NCBI GenBank assembly: GCA_016177735.1
Contig: JACOUS010000014.1
Location: forward strand, 124,001 to 188,000
Direction: 5' to 3'
DNA length: 64,000 nucleotides
Source: Ignavibacteriales bacterium
Lineage (GTDB): Bacteria > Bacteroidota > Ignavibacteria > Ignavibacteriales > Melioribacteraceae
Shown: piece after piece, positions 1-8,855 of the stretch
Layout of the letters: the number at the start of each line of letters is the position of its first letter
How positions within the stretch are numbered: the first letter of the stretch is position 1
Program-made: the position numbers and the translations under genes
Notes under the pieces: model-generated
Databases searched by the model: none
What the model saw: the letters and a program-made list of their open reading frames with translations, nothing else
Told to the model about the DNA's origin: nothing

Positions 1-796
1 CCAAAAGTGTATTGCCAATTAAGAAATCACTAATCGCCAAGGTTGATGCCGTTAAAGGAGGTAAATCAATATCAAACTTTACAAACAGTTTTGCAGTCTC
101 CGGAAAAATATAACCGACATAAAAAATAACAGCGAGAAAAAGTACAAACAATGTAACAAGCGGTGTAATAAGCGCACTTCGTAAATTTTTTCTGAATTCT
201 TGTTGTCTTTCCAAAAATTTTGCAGTTGCTTTATAAATTTCGGCCATGTTACCGCTCTTTGATGCGAGACCAAGCATGTATGCTGTAAATTTCCCGAAGA
301 TTGATTGATAGCGTAAAAATGCGGCTTCGCTATCGGCGCCTTTTTTTAATTCGTTGTTGATCTGCTTTAATGTTTCTTTGAGTGTTTTATTTTCTATATC
401 ATTAATCAACAGAGTAAGAATTTCACTGAACGGTAGTTTTTGATCAAGTAGTTCAGCACTAATTTTAACGAATGATACAATATCTTGCTGAGGCGGTTTA
501 AAATTAAAATCGAGAAGTTTTCTATTAACCGATACAACCTCGTAGCCAAGTTTGCGCAATGCGTTGGCAACTTCATCTTTGCTGAAAGCTCTTTGTTCAC
601 CTATGATCGGTTTTTCTTTACCGCGTTTTATTTTATAAATGAAGGAGCCTTTTTTCTCAATCGAACTAATTTTTAGTTGATGACGTTCGGCAAGTTTATT
701 TATTTTTTGTTTTGCTTCCTTAAAAGTAGGCTCACTTAAATTACCGGTAATTGACTGCCCGTTTGGTTTTACGGCATTGAATCGGACTTCGATCAT
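1..796 (-). CDS. pilC: PilC/GspF-like inner-membrane platform protein of a type IV pilus or type II secretion system (3' part beyond the window)
   Basis: Read leftwards from an ATG at 796 (MIEVRFNAVKPNG); the frame stays open to base 1, so about 265 N-terminal residues are visible and the rest is cut off. GspF-family proteins form the cytoplasmic-membrane platform that couples the assembly ATPase to the growing pilus. The visible part has the usual N-terminal soluble region followed by the first GspF domain (about residues 150-260), including KSGNMAEIYKATAKFLERQ and then a long hydrophobic stretch (LRSALITPLVTLFVLFLAV) fitting the first membrane segment. The GE usually seen before SG-N in this loop is replaced by SK. 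It follows two pilin-like genes on the same strand, separated from them by a terminator-like hairpin. The family call is fairly sure; the system it serves is inferred. Confidence 0.8.
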   Translation of the reverse strand, partial: MIEVRFNAVKPNGQSITGNLSEPTFKEAKQKINKLAERHQLKISSIEKKGSFIYKIKRGKEKPIIGEQRAFSKDEVANALRKLGYEVVSVNRKLLDFNFKPPQQDIVSFVKISAELLDQKLPFSEILTLLINDIENKTLKETLKQINNELKKGADSEAAFLRYQSIFGKFTAYMLGLASKSGNMAEIYKATAKFLERQQEFRKNLRSALITPLVTLFVLFLAVIFYVGYIFPETAKLFVKFDIDLPPLTASTLAISDFLIGNTLL

Positions 797-811
797 TTCT
801 TTGTGCCTTCT

Positions 812-855
812 TATTTAAAAAATAAGGCTGATAAAAACAGTGCTTTATCAGCCTT
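812..855 (-). terminator. Strong hairpin with T-run between the pilin-like genes and pilC
   Basis: The arms AAGGCTGATAAA (824-835) and TTTATCAGCCTT (844-855) pair perfectly over 12 bp with an 8-base loop. Read on the minus strand, the right-to-left hairpin is followed by ATTTTTTAAA. It lies downstream of the 890-1276 pilin-like gene and 16 bases before the pilC start, so it probably ends most pilin transcripts and leaves pilC on read-through, keeping the platform protein much scarcer than the pilins. Confidence 0.75.
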
Positions 856-889
856 AATTTAAGAAAATTCGTAGAAAAAAGAATTAAAA

Positions 890-1276
890 CTAATTGTTTA
901 TTGTAGTTGATGTGATGGAGTTCGGACCTACAACCATCGTGGCTTGCACATTAGTTGTTCCGTTGTTTCCTTTTTCATTACCGGTGCCGGTTAATGTAAC
1001 TGATTGCGCCGCAACAACAGCAGTATAAACACCATTGCCTGTTGTGTCAAGTGCAGCTGGAACTGTCCATCCGGTAAATGTATTGCCGCCGCCGCCAAGA
1101 GCTGTCGGTTTTCTATAAAATTGCTGAGCTAAAGATGCGAGATTTGTACAATCTGCGATAATAGCATCTCTGTTTGCCTGTGAGCTGCTTGCAGTAAACA
1201 CGTTAATTCCTACTACTACCGCGATACCAACAATGATAACGCCAAGTACGATAAGCAGAAGTTGTTGCTGACCCAT
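890..1276 (-). CDS. Pilin-like protein with an MGQQQ N-terminus (paralogue B)
   Basis: This 128-residue protein starts at an ATG preceded by AAAGGAG. It begins MGQQQLLLIVLGVIIVGIA, a long uninterrupted hydrophobic helix like the N-terminal helix of type IV pilins, followed by a small globular part (residues about 30-128) rich in Gly, Thr and Asn. It has no ordinary prepilin leader: a Gly is at position 2, but the aromatic +1 residue and Glu at +5 of classical pilins are absent. It shares the N-terminus and the core ALGGGG...FTGWTVPA...GNGVY...VTLTGTGNE with the neighbour at 1333-1713, so the two are tandem paralogues. The following gene is PilC-like, which supports a role as structural subunit. 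I recognise the general shape but no characterised family. Confidence 0.7.
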   Translation of the reverse strand: MGQQQLLLIVLGVIIVGIAVVVGINVFTASSSQANRDAIIADCTNLASLAQQFYRKPTALGGGGNTFTGWTVPAALDTTGNGVYTAVVAAQSVTLTGTGNEKGNNGTTNVQATMVVGPNSITSTTINN

Positions 1277-1332
1277 GACTTACTCCTTTTGTTTAGTGAT
1301 GATTGAATTAATTATTTGAGTATTGGCAATAT

Positions 1333-1713
1333 TTAATTGATAATTTGTGTCCCAAAAGTTGTTGATTGAACAGTAATTTTAACTTTTACAGAATCATTAC
1401 TTGTTACTACTTCATTCCCCGTTCCGTTAATAACAACGCTGTCTGAAAAAACTTCAGCGATATAATGTCCGTTCGCAGTAGTTACTAATTCAGCTGGGAT
1501 TGACCATCCGGTGAAAGAACGAGAGCCGCCGCCAAGGGAACTTGGTCTCATGTAATACTGCTGTGCAAGTGAAGCAAGATTTACTAATTCATTTGTAATA
1601 TTATTTCTTTTTGCTTCTACTGCATTAGCTCTGAAAAGATTAATTCCTACAAAGATCGCAATACCAACAATGATTATTCCTAAAACTATTAAAAGCAATT
1701 GTTGCTGTCCCAC
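1333..1713 (-). CDS. Pilin-like protein with an MGQQQ N-terminus (paralogue A)
   Basis: This 126-residue protein starts with GTG at 1713, preceded by AAAGGAAG. It begins MGQQQLLLIVLGIIIVGIA and continues with a core matching paralogue B: SLAQQYYMRPSSLGGG, FTGWSIPAEL, NGHYIAEV and INGTGNE. The first 20 residues are almost identical between the two copies, while the C-terminal half has diverged, as expected for subunits that share an assembly surface but expose different tips. It lacks a canonical prepilin cleavage motif. It is probably co-transcribed with paralogue B, 56 bases downstream. A structural-subunit role is inferred from the hydrophobic helix and the PilC neighbour. Confidence 0.68.
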   Translation of the reverse strand: MGQQQLLLIVLGIIIVGIAIFVGINLFRANAVEAKRNNITNELVNLASLAQQYYMRPSSLGGGSRSFTGWSIPAELVTTANGHYIAEVFSDSVVINGTGNEVVTSNDSVKVKITVQSTTFGTQIIN

Positions 1714-1726
1714 TTACTTCCTTTTA

Positions 1727-1746
1727 ATTTACCACTATTGGTAAAT
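1727..1746. promoter_or_regulatory. Short perfect inverted repeat just upstream of the first pilin-like gene
   Basis: ATTTACCA (1727-1734), four-base spacer CTAT, TGGTAAAT (1739-1746). It sits immediately upstream of the ribosome-binding site of the GTG-started pilin-like gene, so it could be an operator or a 5' mRNA hairpin. The rest of 1714-1932 is AT-rich with no gene seen. Confidence 0.4.
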
Positions 1747-1932
1747 ATTTCCGATTACGTTTATGATCATTTTTTTTTGTTCTGTTAACCTAATAACAAA
1801 TATCAAACCAATTAGAAAAGTGGAAAAAATTTCCTATAGCGTGATTGGGAATATAAGGATTGGGTCTAAAAATGCAAAGGAATTTCTTGCGATGGAAAAA
1901 TGATTTTGAGTTAGTAAGTAATTGTTACTTGT

Positions 1933-1960
1933 AAAAGGGAGGAATAACATTCCCCCTTTT
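1933..1960 (-). terminator. Hairpin at the end of aspS
   Basis: The imperfect arms AAAAGGGAGGAAT (1933-1945) and ATTCCCCCTTTT (1949-1960) abut the aspS stop codon. The stem is strong, but the minus-strand T-run is only four bases, so termination is plausible but not certain. Confidence 0.5.
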
Positions 1961-3725
1961 ATTTAACTTTGATATGAAGTTCATTGAGTTGAGCGATATC
2001 TACGGAAGATGGTGAATCATCCATTAACGAAAAACCACTTGAGGTTTTCGGGAAGGCGATCACATCTCTAATAGATGACTTGCCGACAAATAACATTGCC
2101 AGTCTGTCAAATCCGAATGCTATGCCGCCGTGCGGAGGAGCGCCGTATTTGAATGCGTTCATTAAAAAGCCGAATTTTTCTTGAGCCTCTTCTTCCCCGA
2201 TGCCGAGTACATTAAACATTTTGGCTTGCAAATCCGAATTATGAATTCTGATACTCCCACCCGCAATTTCATTTCCGTTCAGCACCAGATCATATGCCCG
2301 CGCTTTAACTTTTGAAGGGTCTGTATCCATAAGCGGAATATCTTCAATCCTCGGCGATGTAAACGGATGATGCATTGCATAATATCTTTTTGTTTCTTCG
2401 TCCCACTCAAACAACGGGAAATCAGTAACCCACAAAAGAGCAGGCTTTGCATCTTCTTTTATTAAGTTCATTCGCTTTGCCATCTCAAGCCGAAGTGCGC
2501 CCATAATGGAAAGTGTTTTATTTTTTTGACCGGTAAGAATAAATAATAAATCGCCCGATTCGGCTTTCATGCTCTTAATCAGATTTTGTTTTTCATCATC
2601 ACTCAAAAATTTTGCAATTGGTGCTTCGAGATCATTTTCTTTTACGCGCATCCATATGAGTCCGCCGGCACCGAGTTTTTTTACAAAATCAGTTAACACA
2701 TCAAGTTGATTTCTTGTGTAATCTCCGCATCCTTTAGCAAGAAGACCGGTAATAATTCCGCCTTTATCATGCGATTCCTTAAAAACTTTGAACTCGGAAT
2801 TTTCGAAAACATCATTGAGAGTAACCATTTCCAAACCAAATCGTAGATCGGGTTTATCGCTTCCGTATTTTTCCATTGCTTCGTCAAAACTCAAGCGTGG
2901 TATTGGTAGTTGCAAATCAATGTTCCAAATTTCTTTGAAGAATATTTTCATTAATTCTTCTACAATTAAAAAAATATCTTCGACATCAACGAACGACATC
3001 TCAACATCAATCTGTGTAAATTCATATTGACGATCTGCACGCAAGTCTTCATCGCGAAAACATTTTACGATTTGAAAATATCTATCGAATCCGGCAACCA
3101 TTAATATCTGTTTGTAGGTTTGCGGCGATTGCGGCAGTGCATAAAATTTGCCTTTGTGAAGCCTGCTCGGGACAAGAAAATCTCTCGCTCCTTCCGGAGT
3201 ACTTTTCATCAACACGGGAGTTTCTACTTCGATAAACGATTTTGAATCAAAAAATTTTCTTGTTATTTGAGACATCTTGTGACGCAAAAAAAGATTTTTT
3301 TGCATCTCCGTTCTTCGCAAATCGAGATAACGATATTTCAACCTAACATCTTCACTCGCTTCAACGTTATCAACAATTTGGAACGGTGTTGTTTCGGCTT
3401 GATTTAGTATCACAAGTTTGTCAACCATTACATCAATAAAGCCGGTTTGTAAAGAAGCGTTTTCAGTTCCTTCGGGTCGTTTGCGTACAATCCCTTCAAT
3501 TGAGACAACAAATTCGTTGCGTAATTTTTTTGCGTGTTCATGTGAATCGGAATTATAGGAAGGTTCAAATACTACTTGAATAATTCCATAACGGTCTCTC
3601 AATTCAATAAAAATAACTCCACCGAGATCGCGTCTTGTTGCTACCCAGCCGTTTAGTACAACACGTTGACCAATGTTTGATTCTCGTAAATCCCCGCATG
3701 TATGTGTTCTTGCATTAAACTTCAT
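1959..3725 (-). CDS. aspS: Aspartyl-tRNA synthetase
   Basis: This class II aminoacyl-tRNA synthetase (588 residues) charges tRNA-Asp with aspartate in the cytoplasm. An N-terminal OB-fold anticodon-binding domain (GWVATRRDLGGVIFIELRD, about residues 18-105) is followed by the catalytic core, with motif 2 around FRDEDLRADRQYEFTQID and motif 3 at GIAFGFDRLAMLF. The bacterial-type GAD insertion domain lies between them (about 285-410). I place the start at 3725 (MKFNARTHTCGDL) because AGGAG lies about 11 bases upstream; an in-frame ATG 36 bases earlier would add a non-conserved MPLNFFRSSNSY. The length is normal for bacterial AspRS. It is divergent from pdxB, with about 136 bp between the starts. 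Confidence 0.97.
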   Translation of the reverse strand: MKFNARTHTCGDLRESNIGQRVVLNGWVATRRDLGGVIFIELRDRYGIIQVVFEPSYNSDSHEHAKKLRNEFVVSIEGIVRKRPEGTENASLQTGFIDVMVDKLVILNQAETTPFQIVDNVEASEDVRLKYRYLDLRRTEMQKNLFLRHKMSQITRKFFDSKSFIEVETPVLMKSTPEGARDFLVPSRLHKGKFYALPQSPQTYKQILMVAGFDRYFQIVKCFRDEDLRADRQYEFTQIDVEMSFVDVEDIFLIVEELMKIFFKEIWNIDLQLPIPRLSFDEAMEKYGSDKPDLRFGLEMVTLNDVFENSEFKVFKESHDKGGIITGLLAKGCGDYTRNQLDVLTDFVKKLGAGGLIWMRVKENDLEAPIAKFLSDDEKQNLIKSMKAESGDLLFILTGQKNKTLSIMGALRLEMAKRMNLIKEDAKPALLWVTDFPLFEWDEETKRYYAMHHPFTSPRIEDIPLMDTDPSKVKARAYDLVLNGNEIAGGSIRIHNSDLQAKMFNVLGIGEEEAQEKFGFLMNAFKYGAPPHGGIAFGFDRLAMLFVGKSSIRDVIAFPKTSSGFSLMDDSPSSVDIAQLNELHIKVK

Positions 3726-3861
3726 ATAACTATTACTGCTCCTAAAAAAATTTAGGGGCAAAGATAAATATTTAATAAGGGGTTTACAAATAGAAGCTTG
3801 GTTCAGAGTTTCTTATTCATATTTAAGGTATATTTGCCGGCGAACATAACTTTTACTGATT

Positions 3862-4998
3862 ATGAAAATTGTTGCCGACGAAAACATTCCGCAAGTTAAA
3901 GAAGCCTTTGAGAATTTCGGAAATGTTATTCTTCAAGATGGTAGAAAAATTTCAAACAAAGATGTTATTGATGCTGATGTACTTCTCGTTCGTTCGATTA
4001 CAAATGTTAACGGATCACTTCTAAAAAATTCCAAAGTGAAATTTGTTGCAACGGCAACTATTGGAACCGATCACGTCGATACTGAATATTTGCACGCCAG
4101 CAATATTTTCTTTATTGACGCGAAAGGATGTAATGCTTTCTCCGTTGCCGAATATGTTGTTTGCGCCGTAACCGACTTATTTTCTTCGAATGGGAAAAAA
4201 TTCAGCGGCAAAACTTTTGGCGTTGTTGGTTACGGAAATATCGGGACAAAAGTTGCGCGGTTTGCAAACGCTCTCGGCTTTAATGTTTTGATTAACGACC
4301 CCCCTCTCCAAAGAATAAATTATCCGCAAACATTTCATCCGCTTACGGATGTGCTGAACTGTGATGTTGTAACTTTTCATGTGCCGCTAAACAAAGAAGG
4401 TGTTGATAAAACTTTGCACATGATTAACAACGAAACGCTCGGTCTAATAAGAAGCGGTTCTGTTTTGATAAACTCATCACGCGGTCCAGTTGTACAAAAC
4501 GAAATTTTAAAAGAAAGAATCATCAAAAAGAAAAATCTTTTTACCGTACTTGATGTTTGGGAAAACGAACCAAACATAGATAGCGAACTTCTTTCGCTTG
4601 TAGATTTTGGAACACCGCACATTGCGGGTTATTCGCTCGAAGGGAAACTGAACGGAACATTAATTATCTACAATAAATTCTGCGAACATTTTAATTTCAC
4701 ACAGAACTGGGTACCAAATTATCCTTCTATTGTGAACAAGGTCACTGAAATAAATTCCGAAAAAAGTATTGAAGAAACTTTGCAAGAAATTTGTTCTAAA
4801 ATTTATGATATAAAAAAAGACAGTGCCGAATTGAAATCCTCTGTAAATTTTGATGACGAGAAAAGAAAAAAACATTTCGATGAGTTAAGAAAAAATTATC
4901 CTATACGAAGGGAATTCAATAACTACACGATCAAACTTTCCGGAAATGACGGCAAGGTGAAACAAATTTTATCCACACTCCGCTTCAAAGTTATTTGA
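3862..4998 (+). CDS. pdxB: Erythronate-4-phosphate dehydrogenase (PdxB-like)
   Basis: This 378-residue member of the D-isomer-specific 2-hydroxyacid dehydrogenases oxidises 4-phosphoerythronate in the DXP-dependent pyridoxal phosphate pathway. The N-terminus MKIVADENIP, VLLVRSITNV and TATIGTDHVDTEYL, and GCNAFSVAEYV, match PdxB rather than general hydroxyacid dehydrogenases. The NAD-binding Rossmann motif is VVGYGNIGTKVA (about residues 120-131). Catalytic residues fit SSRGPVV (Arg), DVWENEP (Glu) and TPHIAGYS (His). A C-terminal extension past residue 290 corresponds to the PdxB dimerisation domain but is divergent. It is convergent with the M28 peptidase gene, overlapping by 8 bases at the 3' ends. 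TATATTTG at 3829-3836 resembles a Bacteroidota -7 box, although no well-spaced -33 element is clear. Confidence 0.88.
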   Translation: MKIVADENIPQVKEAFENFGNVILQDGRKISNKDVIDADVLLVRSITNVNGSLLKNSKVKFVATATIGTDHVDTEYLHASNIFFIDAKGCNAFSVAEYVVCAVTDLFSSNGKKFSGKTFGVVGYGNIGTKVARFANALGFNVLINDPPLQRINYPQTFHPLTDVLNCDVVTFHVPLNKEGVDKTLHMINNETLGLIRSGSVLINSSRGPVVQNEILKERIIKKKNLFTVLDVWENEPNIDSELLSLVDFGTPHIAGYSLEGKLNGTLIIYNKFCEHFNFTQNWVPNYPSIVNKVTEINSEKSIEETLQEICSKIYDIKKDSAELKSSVNFDDEKRKKHFDELRKNYPIRREFNNYTIKLSGNDGKVKQILSTLRFKVI

Positions 4999-6247
4999 GC
5001 AGCAACATTTTCTTTTCCGAAGTAAAATTACCGGTTGTTAATCTGTAAAAATAAATTCCGCTTTGTAGGGCAAATCGCCGATTCGCCCCTACATTAAACA
5101 TTACATTATATTTCCCAGGCACTTGGTATTCATTCACAAGTACTGCTACCTCTCTTCCAAGAAGATCGTAAACTTTCAAAGTGGTGTAACCGGAAACTTG
5201 TAATGCGTAACTAATTGTTGTTGACGGATTAAACGGATTCGGATAGTTCTGCGAAAGATTAAATGATAACGGCAATTCGTTCTCTAATTCTACATAAGTT
5301 GGTACACTAACTCCGGCTGATTGCGCAAGTGAACCCACAGCCAATTTACAACAGAGTTGAAAATAATTCTTATTAATGTTGGCAAGATTATCCGTTACTT
5401 TATGATACTGATTGTTAAAATCATTATGCCCGTCAGAGTTTTTAGTAAAATCTTCTATCAGTAAAACAGCAGAATAATTTTGAAACCAGAACGAGGCATG
5501 ATCGCTTCGTGTTGTTCCGGGATTAATAATTTGTGCCGTCAATCCAATGTTGTAATTGTTGTTCACGGATTCAACTTGCGATGCAAGCGAGTTTGAAGAA
5601 GCATAATTCTGCGTGTGAATTTCCATAATGCCGTCGTTATTGCTGTCCCATCCGATCATATCGAGATTAATCACGGAAATAATTTTATCTCCGTTTGTTT
5701 TTGCTTGTTGTGCATAATAAGCACTGCCTTGCAAACCTTGTTCTTCCTGATCCCACAGTGCAAAAATTATAGTGTAGTTGGTTTGGTACTTTGAAAAAAT
5801 TCTTGCGGCTTCCAAAACAGCGGCTGTGCCTGAACCGTTATCATCGGCACCGGGTGCAATACCACCCGAAGGCATAGCATCGTAATGTGCACAGATAATT
5901 ACAAACTCATCTTGAATTTTTCCGTATCGATATGCAAAAATATTTTGACCGCTTGTTAAAAAATCTTGCCGCGAAACGTTCAAACCGTAAGAGAAAAATT
6001 TATTGTAAATAAAATCCGCGGCGTACTGATTTGCCTGGCTATCTTTATGGCGTGACACGATTGTAACTTCTTTCCCATTTAATGTAACCGGTTTATCGCC
6101 CGTTAATATTCTCAGATTATCATAAAGCGAATCTAAATTTACCTGATTAATAATTTGGCTGATTGTAGAATCTGCTTGCGGAAATAATTTTGCCGTGCAG
6201 AAAAAAATCAATACGGATATTTGTTTCAGAAATTTTCTCATTTTCAT
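4991..6247 (-). CDS. Secreted M28-family zinc aminopeptidase with a T9SS sorting domain
   Basis: This exported metallopeptidase (418 residues) has a signal peptide (KFLKQISVLIFFCTAKLFPQ). The M28 domain (about residues 60-300) has the expected two-zinc ligands: CAHYDAMP (His and Asp near residue 121), GADDNGSGTA, WDQEEQGLQGS (Glu-Glu), NLDMIGWD and RSDHASFWF. The last 85 residues are a type IX secretion sorting domain (FNLSQNYPNPFNPSTTISYA ... FTSEKKMLLLK), so the enzyme should cross the outer membrane by T9SS and be released or anchored at the surface. The sorting domain carries an odd segment, NVGANRRFALQSG, where the family usually reads N-x-S-x-L-x-SG; this is the translation of a palindromic repeat at 5065-5092. 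Nearest ATG alternatives differ by two codons. Confidence 0.92.
   Translation of the reverse strand: MKMRKFLKQISVLIFFCTAKLFPQADSTISQIINQVNLDSLYDNLRILTGDKPVTLNGKEVTIVSRHKDSQANQYAADFIYNKFFSYGLNVSRQDFLTSGQNIFAYRYGKIQDEFVIICAHYDAMPSGGIAPGADDNGSGTAAVLEAARIFSKYQTNYTIIFALWDQEEQGLQGSAYYAQQAKTNGDKIISVINLDMIGWDSNNDGIMEIHTQNYASSNSLASQVESVNNNYNIGLTAQIINPGTTRSDHASFWFQNYSAVLLIEDFTKNSDGHNDFNNQYHKVTDNLANINKNYFQLCCKLAVGSLAQSAGVSVPTYVELENELPLSFNLSQNYPNPFNPSTTISYALQVSGYTTLKVYDLLGREVAVLVNEYQVPGKYNVMFNVGANRRFALQSGIYFYRLTTGNFTSEKKMLLLK
5065..5092. repeat. REP-like palindrome inside the M28 peptidase sorting domain
   Basis: A 28-bp imperfect palindrome begins GTAGGGCAAATCG and ends CGATTCGCCCCTAC; the arms differ by one base and a one-base gap. 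The GTAG head and CTAC foot match the palindromes around the RAYT gene near 35 kb. It is read through in frame on the minus strand. Confidence 0.8.
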
Positions 6248-6413
6248 TGTGCAAATCTAAATTTTGGCAAGATTAATTCAAGCCCTTTAATAATAACCCC
6301 TCTTTTTGCGGAATTCCGTATATAAAATTTTAAGTTAGAATTTGCGTTTATAAATCCGCCACCTTATATTTTGAGTTACCAAAATAATTTTACCTAAAAA
6401 ATTAAGTGAGTGC

Positions 6414-6860
6414 ATGTTGGACGACTTAGACATTACCATCCTAAAAAAGCTTCAGGAGAACGGCCGAACAAAGCGGAGTGAACTCGCCGAAGCTATAGGT
6501 CTATCTCTTCCCTCGCTTAGCGAGAGATTAAAAAAACTTGAGGACCACAAAGTTATCGAAGGCTACTACACAAAATTGAACCGACACACTTTCGGTTTCG
6601 ATATCATGGCTTTCATTCTTGTTATTATGGATTCATCAAAAAATTTTGACAAGCTGACCGATCATGTAAAAAAGACTCCGGAAATTCTGGAGTGCCATGC
6701 TATTCTCGGAGAAGGCTCTCACATCTTAAAAGCACTCGTGAAAGATTCCAGAGCATTGGAAGACCTGCTTGCCAAAATTCAATCTTGGCAAGGTGTTGCA
6801 AGAACGGTTACAAGTTTCGTTTTATCAACTATCAAAGAGACAACTAATCTTAACATTTAA
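6414..6860 (+). CDS. Lrp/AsnC-family transcriptional regulator
   Basis: This 148-residue protein has the two standard parts of the family: an N-terminal winged helix-turn-helix ([37 protein letters not shown], residues 1-60) and a C-terminal RAM ligand-binding and oligomerisation domain (residues about 65-148). It ends 20 bases before glnA on the same strand, so it is almost certainly co-transcribed with glutamine synthetase and probably controls nitrogen or amino-acid genes, perhaps including this operon. No clear ribosome-binding site precedes the ATG. The effector amino acid cannot be read from the sequence. Confidence 0.9.
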   Translation: MLDDLDITILKKLQENGRTKRSELAEAIGLSLPSLSERLKKLEDHKVIEGYYTKLNRHTFGFDIMAFILVIMDSSKNFDKLTDHVKKTPEILECHAILGEGSHILKALVKDSRALEDLLAKIQSWQGVARTVTSFVLSTIKETTNLNI

Positions 6861-6880
6861 CAAATAATATAGGAGATCAT

Positions 6881-8308
6881 ATGGGTAAAAGTGAGTCACC
6901 TGCCCAAAGTGTGCTGTCGTATATTAAAGCGAACAAAATAGAGTTCGTTGATTTCAAGTTCATGGATTTTCCAGGACAGTGGCAGCACTTTACAGTACCT
7001 TCAAGCGAATTAAAAGAAGATTCATTTGAAAATGGTTTTGGATTCGATGGATCATCAATCCGCGGTTGGAAGAGTATCAATGAAAGCGATATGCTTATCA
7101 TTCCCGATCCTACAACTTTATTTGCCGATCCGTTCATCATTGCACCAACAATCAGTTTAACTTGCGATGTAGTTGAACCGGCTACAAAAGAAAAATATGC
7201 TCGATGCCCGCGCAGCATTGCACAAAAAGCCGACGCATATTTAAAATCAACCGGTCTTGCAGATACAGCTTATTTTGGTCCCGAAGCAGAATTTTTCATT
7301 TTTGATGATGCACGATTTGATTCCGGTCCAAACTTTTCTTTCTACTCCGTAGATTCAATTGAAGGCAAATGGAATTCCGGACGTGAAGAGAATCCGAATC
7401 TTGCTTACAAACCGCGTTACAAAGAAGGATATTTCCCGGTACCTCCTACAGATAAATTGACCGACTTGAGAAATGAAATGGTTCGTAACTTAATCAATGT
7501 TGGAATTGATGTTGAAGCACAACACCACGAAGTTGCAAGCGGCGGTCAATGCGAAATTGATATGAAGTTCAAACCTCTTTTGAGAGCTGCCGACCAATTA
7601 TTGATGTTCAAATATGTTATCAAAAACACGGCAACAAAAAACAACAAAACCGTTACCTACATGCCGAAACCAATTTTTGGTGATAACGGAAGCGGTATGC
7701 ACGTTCACGTAAGTTTGTGGTTAAAAGGCAAACCTCTCTTTGCCGGAAGCGGATATGCTGGCTTAAGCGAAATGGCTCTTTATTTTATCGGCGGTATTTT
7801 GAAACATGCACCGGCTTTGCTTGCACTAACCAACCCGACAACAAATTCGTACAAGAGACTCGTTCCGGGTTTTGAAGCTCCGGTTAATCTTGCTTACTCA
7901 CAAAGAAACAGAAGTGCTTCGGTAAGAATTCCGATGTACTCAACTTCGCCGAAAGCTAAACGTGTTGAATTCCGCTGCCCCGATCCCTCATGCAATCCTT
8001 ATCTTGCATTCTCTGCTATATTGATGGCTGGTCTCGATGGCGTGATGAATAGAATCGATCCGGGTAATCCTCTCGATAAAGATATTTATGATCTTTCTCC
8101 CGAAGAATTGAAAGATGTTCCTTCTACTCCGGAATCTCTCGGACACGCACTCAAAGCTTTGGAAGCTGATCACGACTTCTTATTAAAAGGCAACGTATTC
8201 ACAGAAGATGTAATCGAAACATGGATCAAATATAAGATCGACAAAGAAATCAAACCGATGGCTTTGCGTCCGCATCCGCATGAATTCGAACTCTACTTTG
8301 ATGTATAA
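6881..8308 (+). CDS. glnA: Glutamine synthetase type I
   Basis: This 475-residue enzyme makes glutamine from glutamate, ammonia and ATP. It has the beta-grasp start ([18 protein letters not shown]), [11 protein letters not shown], the metal-ligand segment [24 protein letters not shown], the loop [27 protein letters not shown] and the C-terminal [20 protein letters not shown]. The length and the 25-residue insertion typical of the GSI-beta subdivision are present. The adenylylation-loop tyrosine is conserved (Tyr403 in [10 protein letters not shown]), so control by covalent modification is possible, though no adenylyltransferase gene is in view. A good AGGAG precedes the ATG. It follows an Lrp-type regulator, and an intrinsic terminator lies 37 bases downstream. 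Confidence 0.97.
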   Translation: MGKSESPAQSVLSYIKANKIEFVDFKFMDFPGQWQHFTVPSSELKEDSFENGFGFDGSSIRGWKSINESDMLIIPDPTTLFADPFIIAPTISLTCDVVEPATKEKYARCPRSIAQKADAYLKSTGLADTAYFGPEAEFFIFDDARFDSGPNFSFYSVDSIEGKWNSGREENPNLAYKPRYKEGYFPVPPTDKLTDLRNEMVRNLINVGIDVEAQHHEVASGGQCEIDMKFKPLLRAADQLLMFKYVIKNTATKNNKTVTYMPKPIFGDNGSGMHVHVSLWLKGKPLFAGSGYAGLSEMALYFIGGILKHAPALLALTNPTTNSYKRLVPGFEAPVNLAYSQRNRSASVRIPMYSTSPKAKRVEFRCPDPSCNPYLAFSAILMAGLDGVMNRIDPGNPLDKDIYDLSPEELKDVPSTPESLGHALKALEADHDFLLKGNVFTEDVIETWIKYKIDKEIKPMALRPHPHEFELYFDV

Positions 8309-8344
8309 TTCTTTTGCACAGAGTATCGAGCAATTAGTATTGAG

Positions 8345-8375
8345 AAGGCGGTGTAACAACCGCCTTTTTTCTTTT
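8345..8375 (+). terminator. Intrinsic terminator after glnA
   Basis: Stem AAGGCGGT (8345-8352) / ACCGCCTT with a 6-base loop, followed by TTTTTTCTTTT. It is placed just after glnA and ends the lrp-glnA transcript. Confidence 0.9.
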
Positions 8376-8614
8376 AAAGAACACCACGAAAAACTCATAC
8401 GTAGAATTCAGAAGTCTGGAATCAAAATTACAAATAGCGAAAAGTTTTTTCTTTTGTCGAAGCTTCCCTCGACCTATAATTATTTCAAAGCTTGCAAAAC
8501 AAATCCAATTCACAATTTTACAGTTAGCGCTAACGCAGATTTTTTGATTGTTCGGATATTTTTTCTTGTTCGGTTATAAAAAAAATCATAATGTGCCCGC
8601 CAAAATTCATACAT

Positions 8615-8762
8615 GTCCCAAACTTTTCTCTTCAGATAATTTATTTGAAGAGATGTAATTACAGCAAGAAAGAATTTTAGCCACATAATTTGTTTGATAG
8701 AATAAAAAAATTAAAGCATGCCGGCTTGATAAGTTTTTATTCATATCAAAAAAGTTTGGGAC
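8615..8762. repeat. 148-bp multi-stem element bounded by 13-bp inverted repeats
   Basis: GTCCCAAACTTTT (8615-8627) and its perfect complement AAAAGTTTGGGAC (8750-8762) enclose two smaller hairpins: CTCTTCA/TGAAGAG near the left arm and TTGATA/TATCAA near the right. The result is a closing stem with two arms, suggesting either a small non-autonomous mobile element or a structured RNA. No target-site duplication is evident. It lies in the 480-bp gap between glnA and the amylase gene; apart from this element and the glnA terminator I see no gene there. Confidence 0.5.
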
Positions 8763-8855
8763 GGTAATACCAAAATTTGATGACGAAACTTTTTGCTGCA
8801 ATGGGGGCGATACATTCACGCAAAACAAAATCAATCAAATCAATTGGGAGGCATT

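Noticed and set aside
3726-3761. Longer aspS start
   Set aside because: Adds an unconserved tail; the ATG at 3725 has the ribosome-binding site and normal AspRS N-terminus.
8280-8579. Open frame overlapping the end of glnA and its terminator
   Set aside because: It runs through the glnA terminator in another frame, has no ribosome-binding site and no recognisable feature.
8607-8834. Leftward 75-codon frame across the 148-bp element
   Set aside because: It is almost wholly the translation of the repeat element, without a start signal; the nucleotide structure explains it better.
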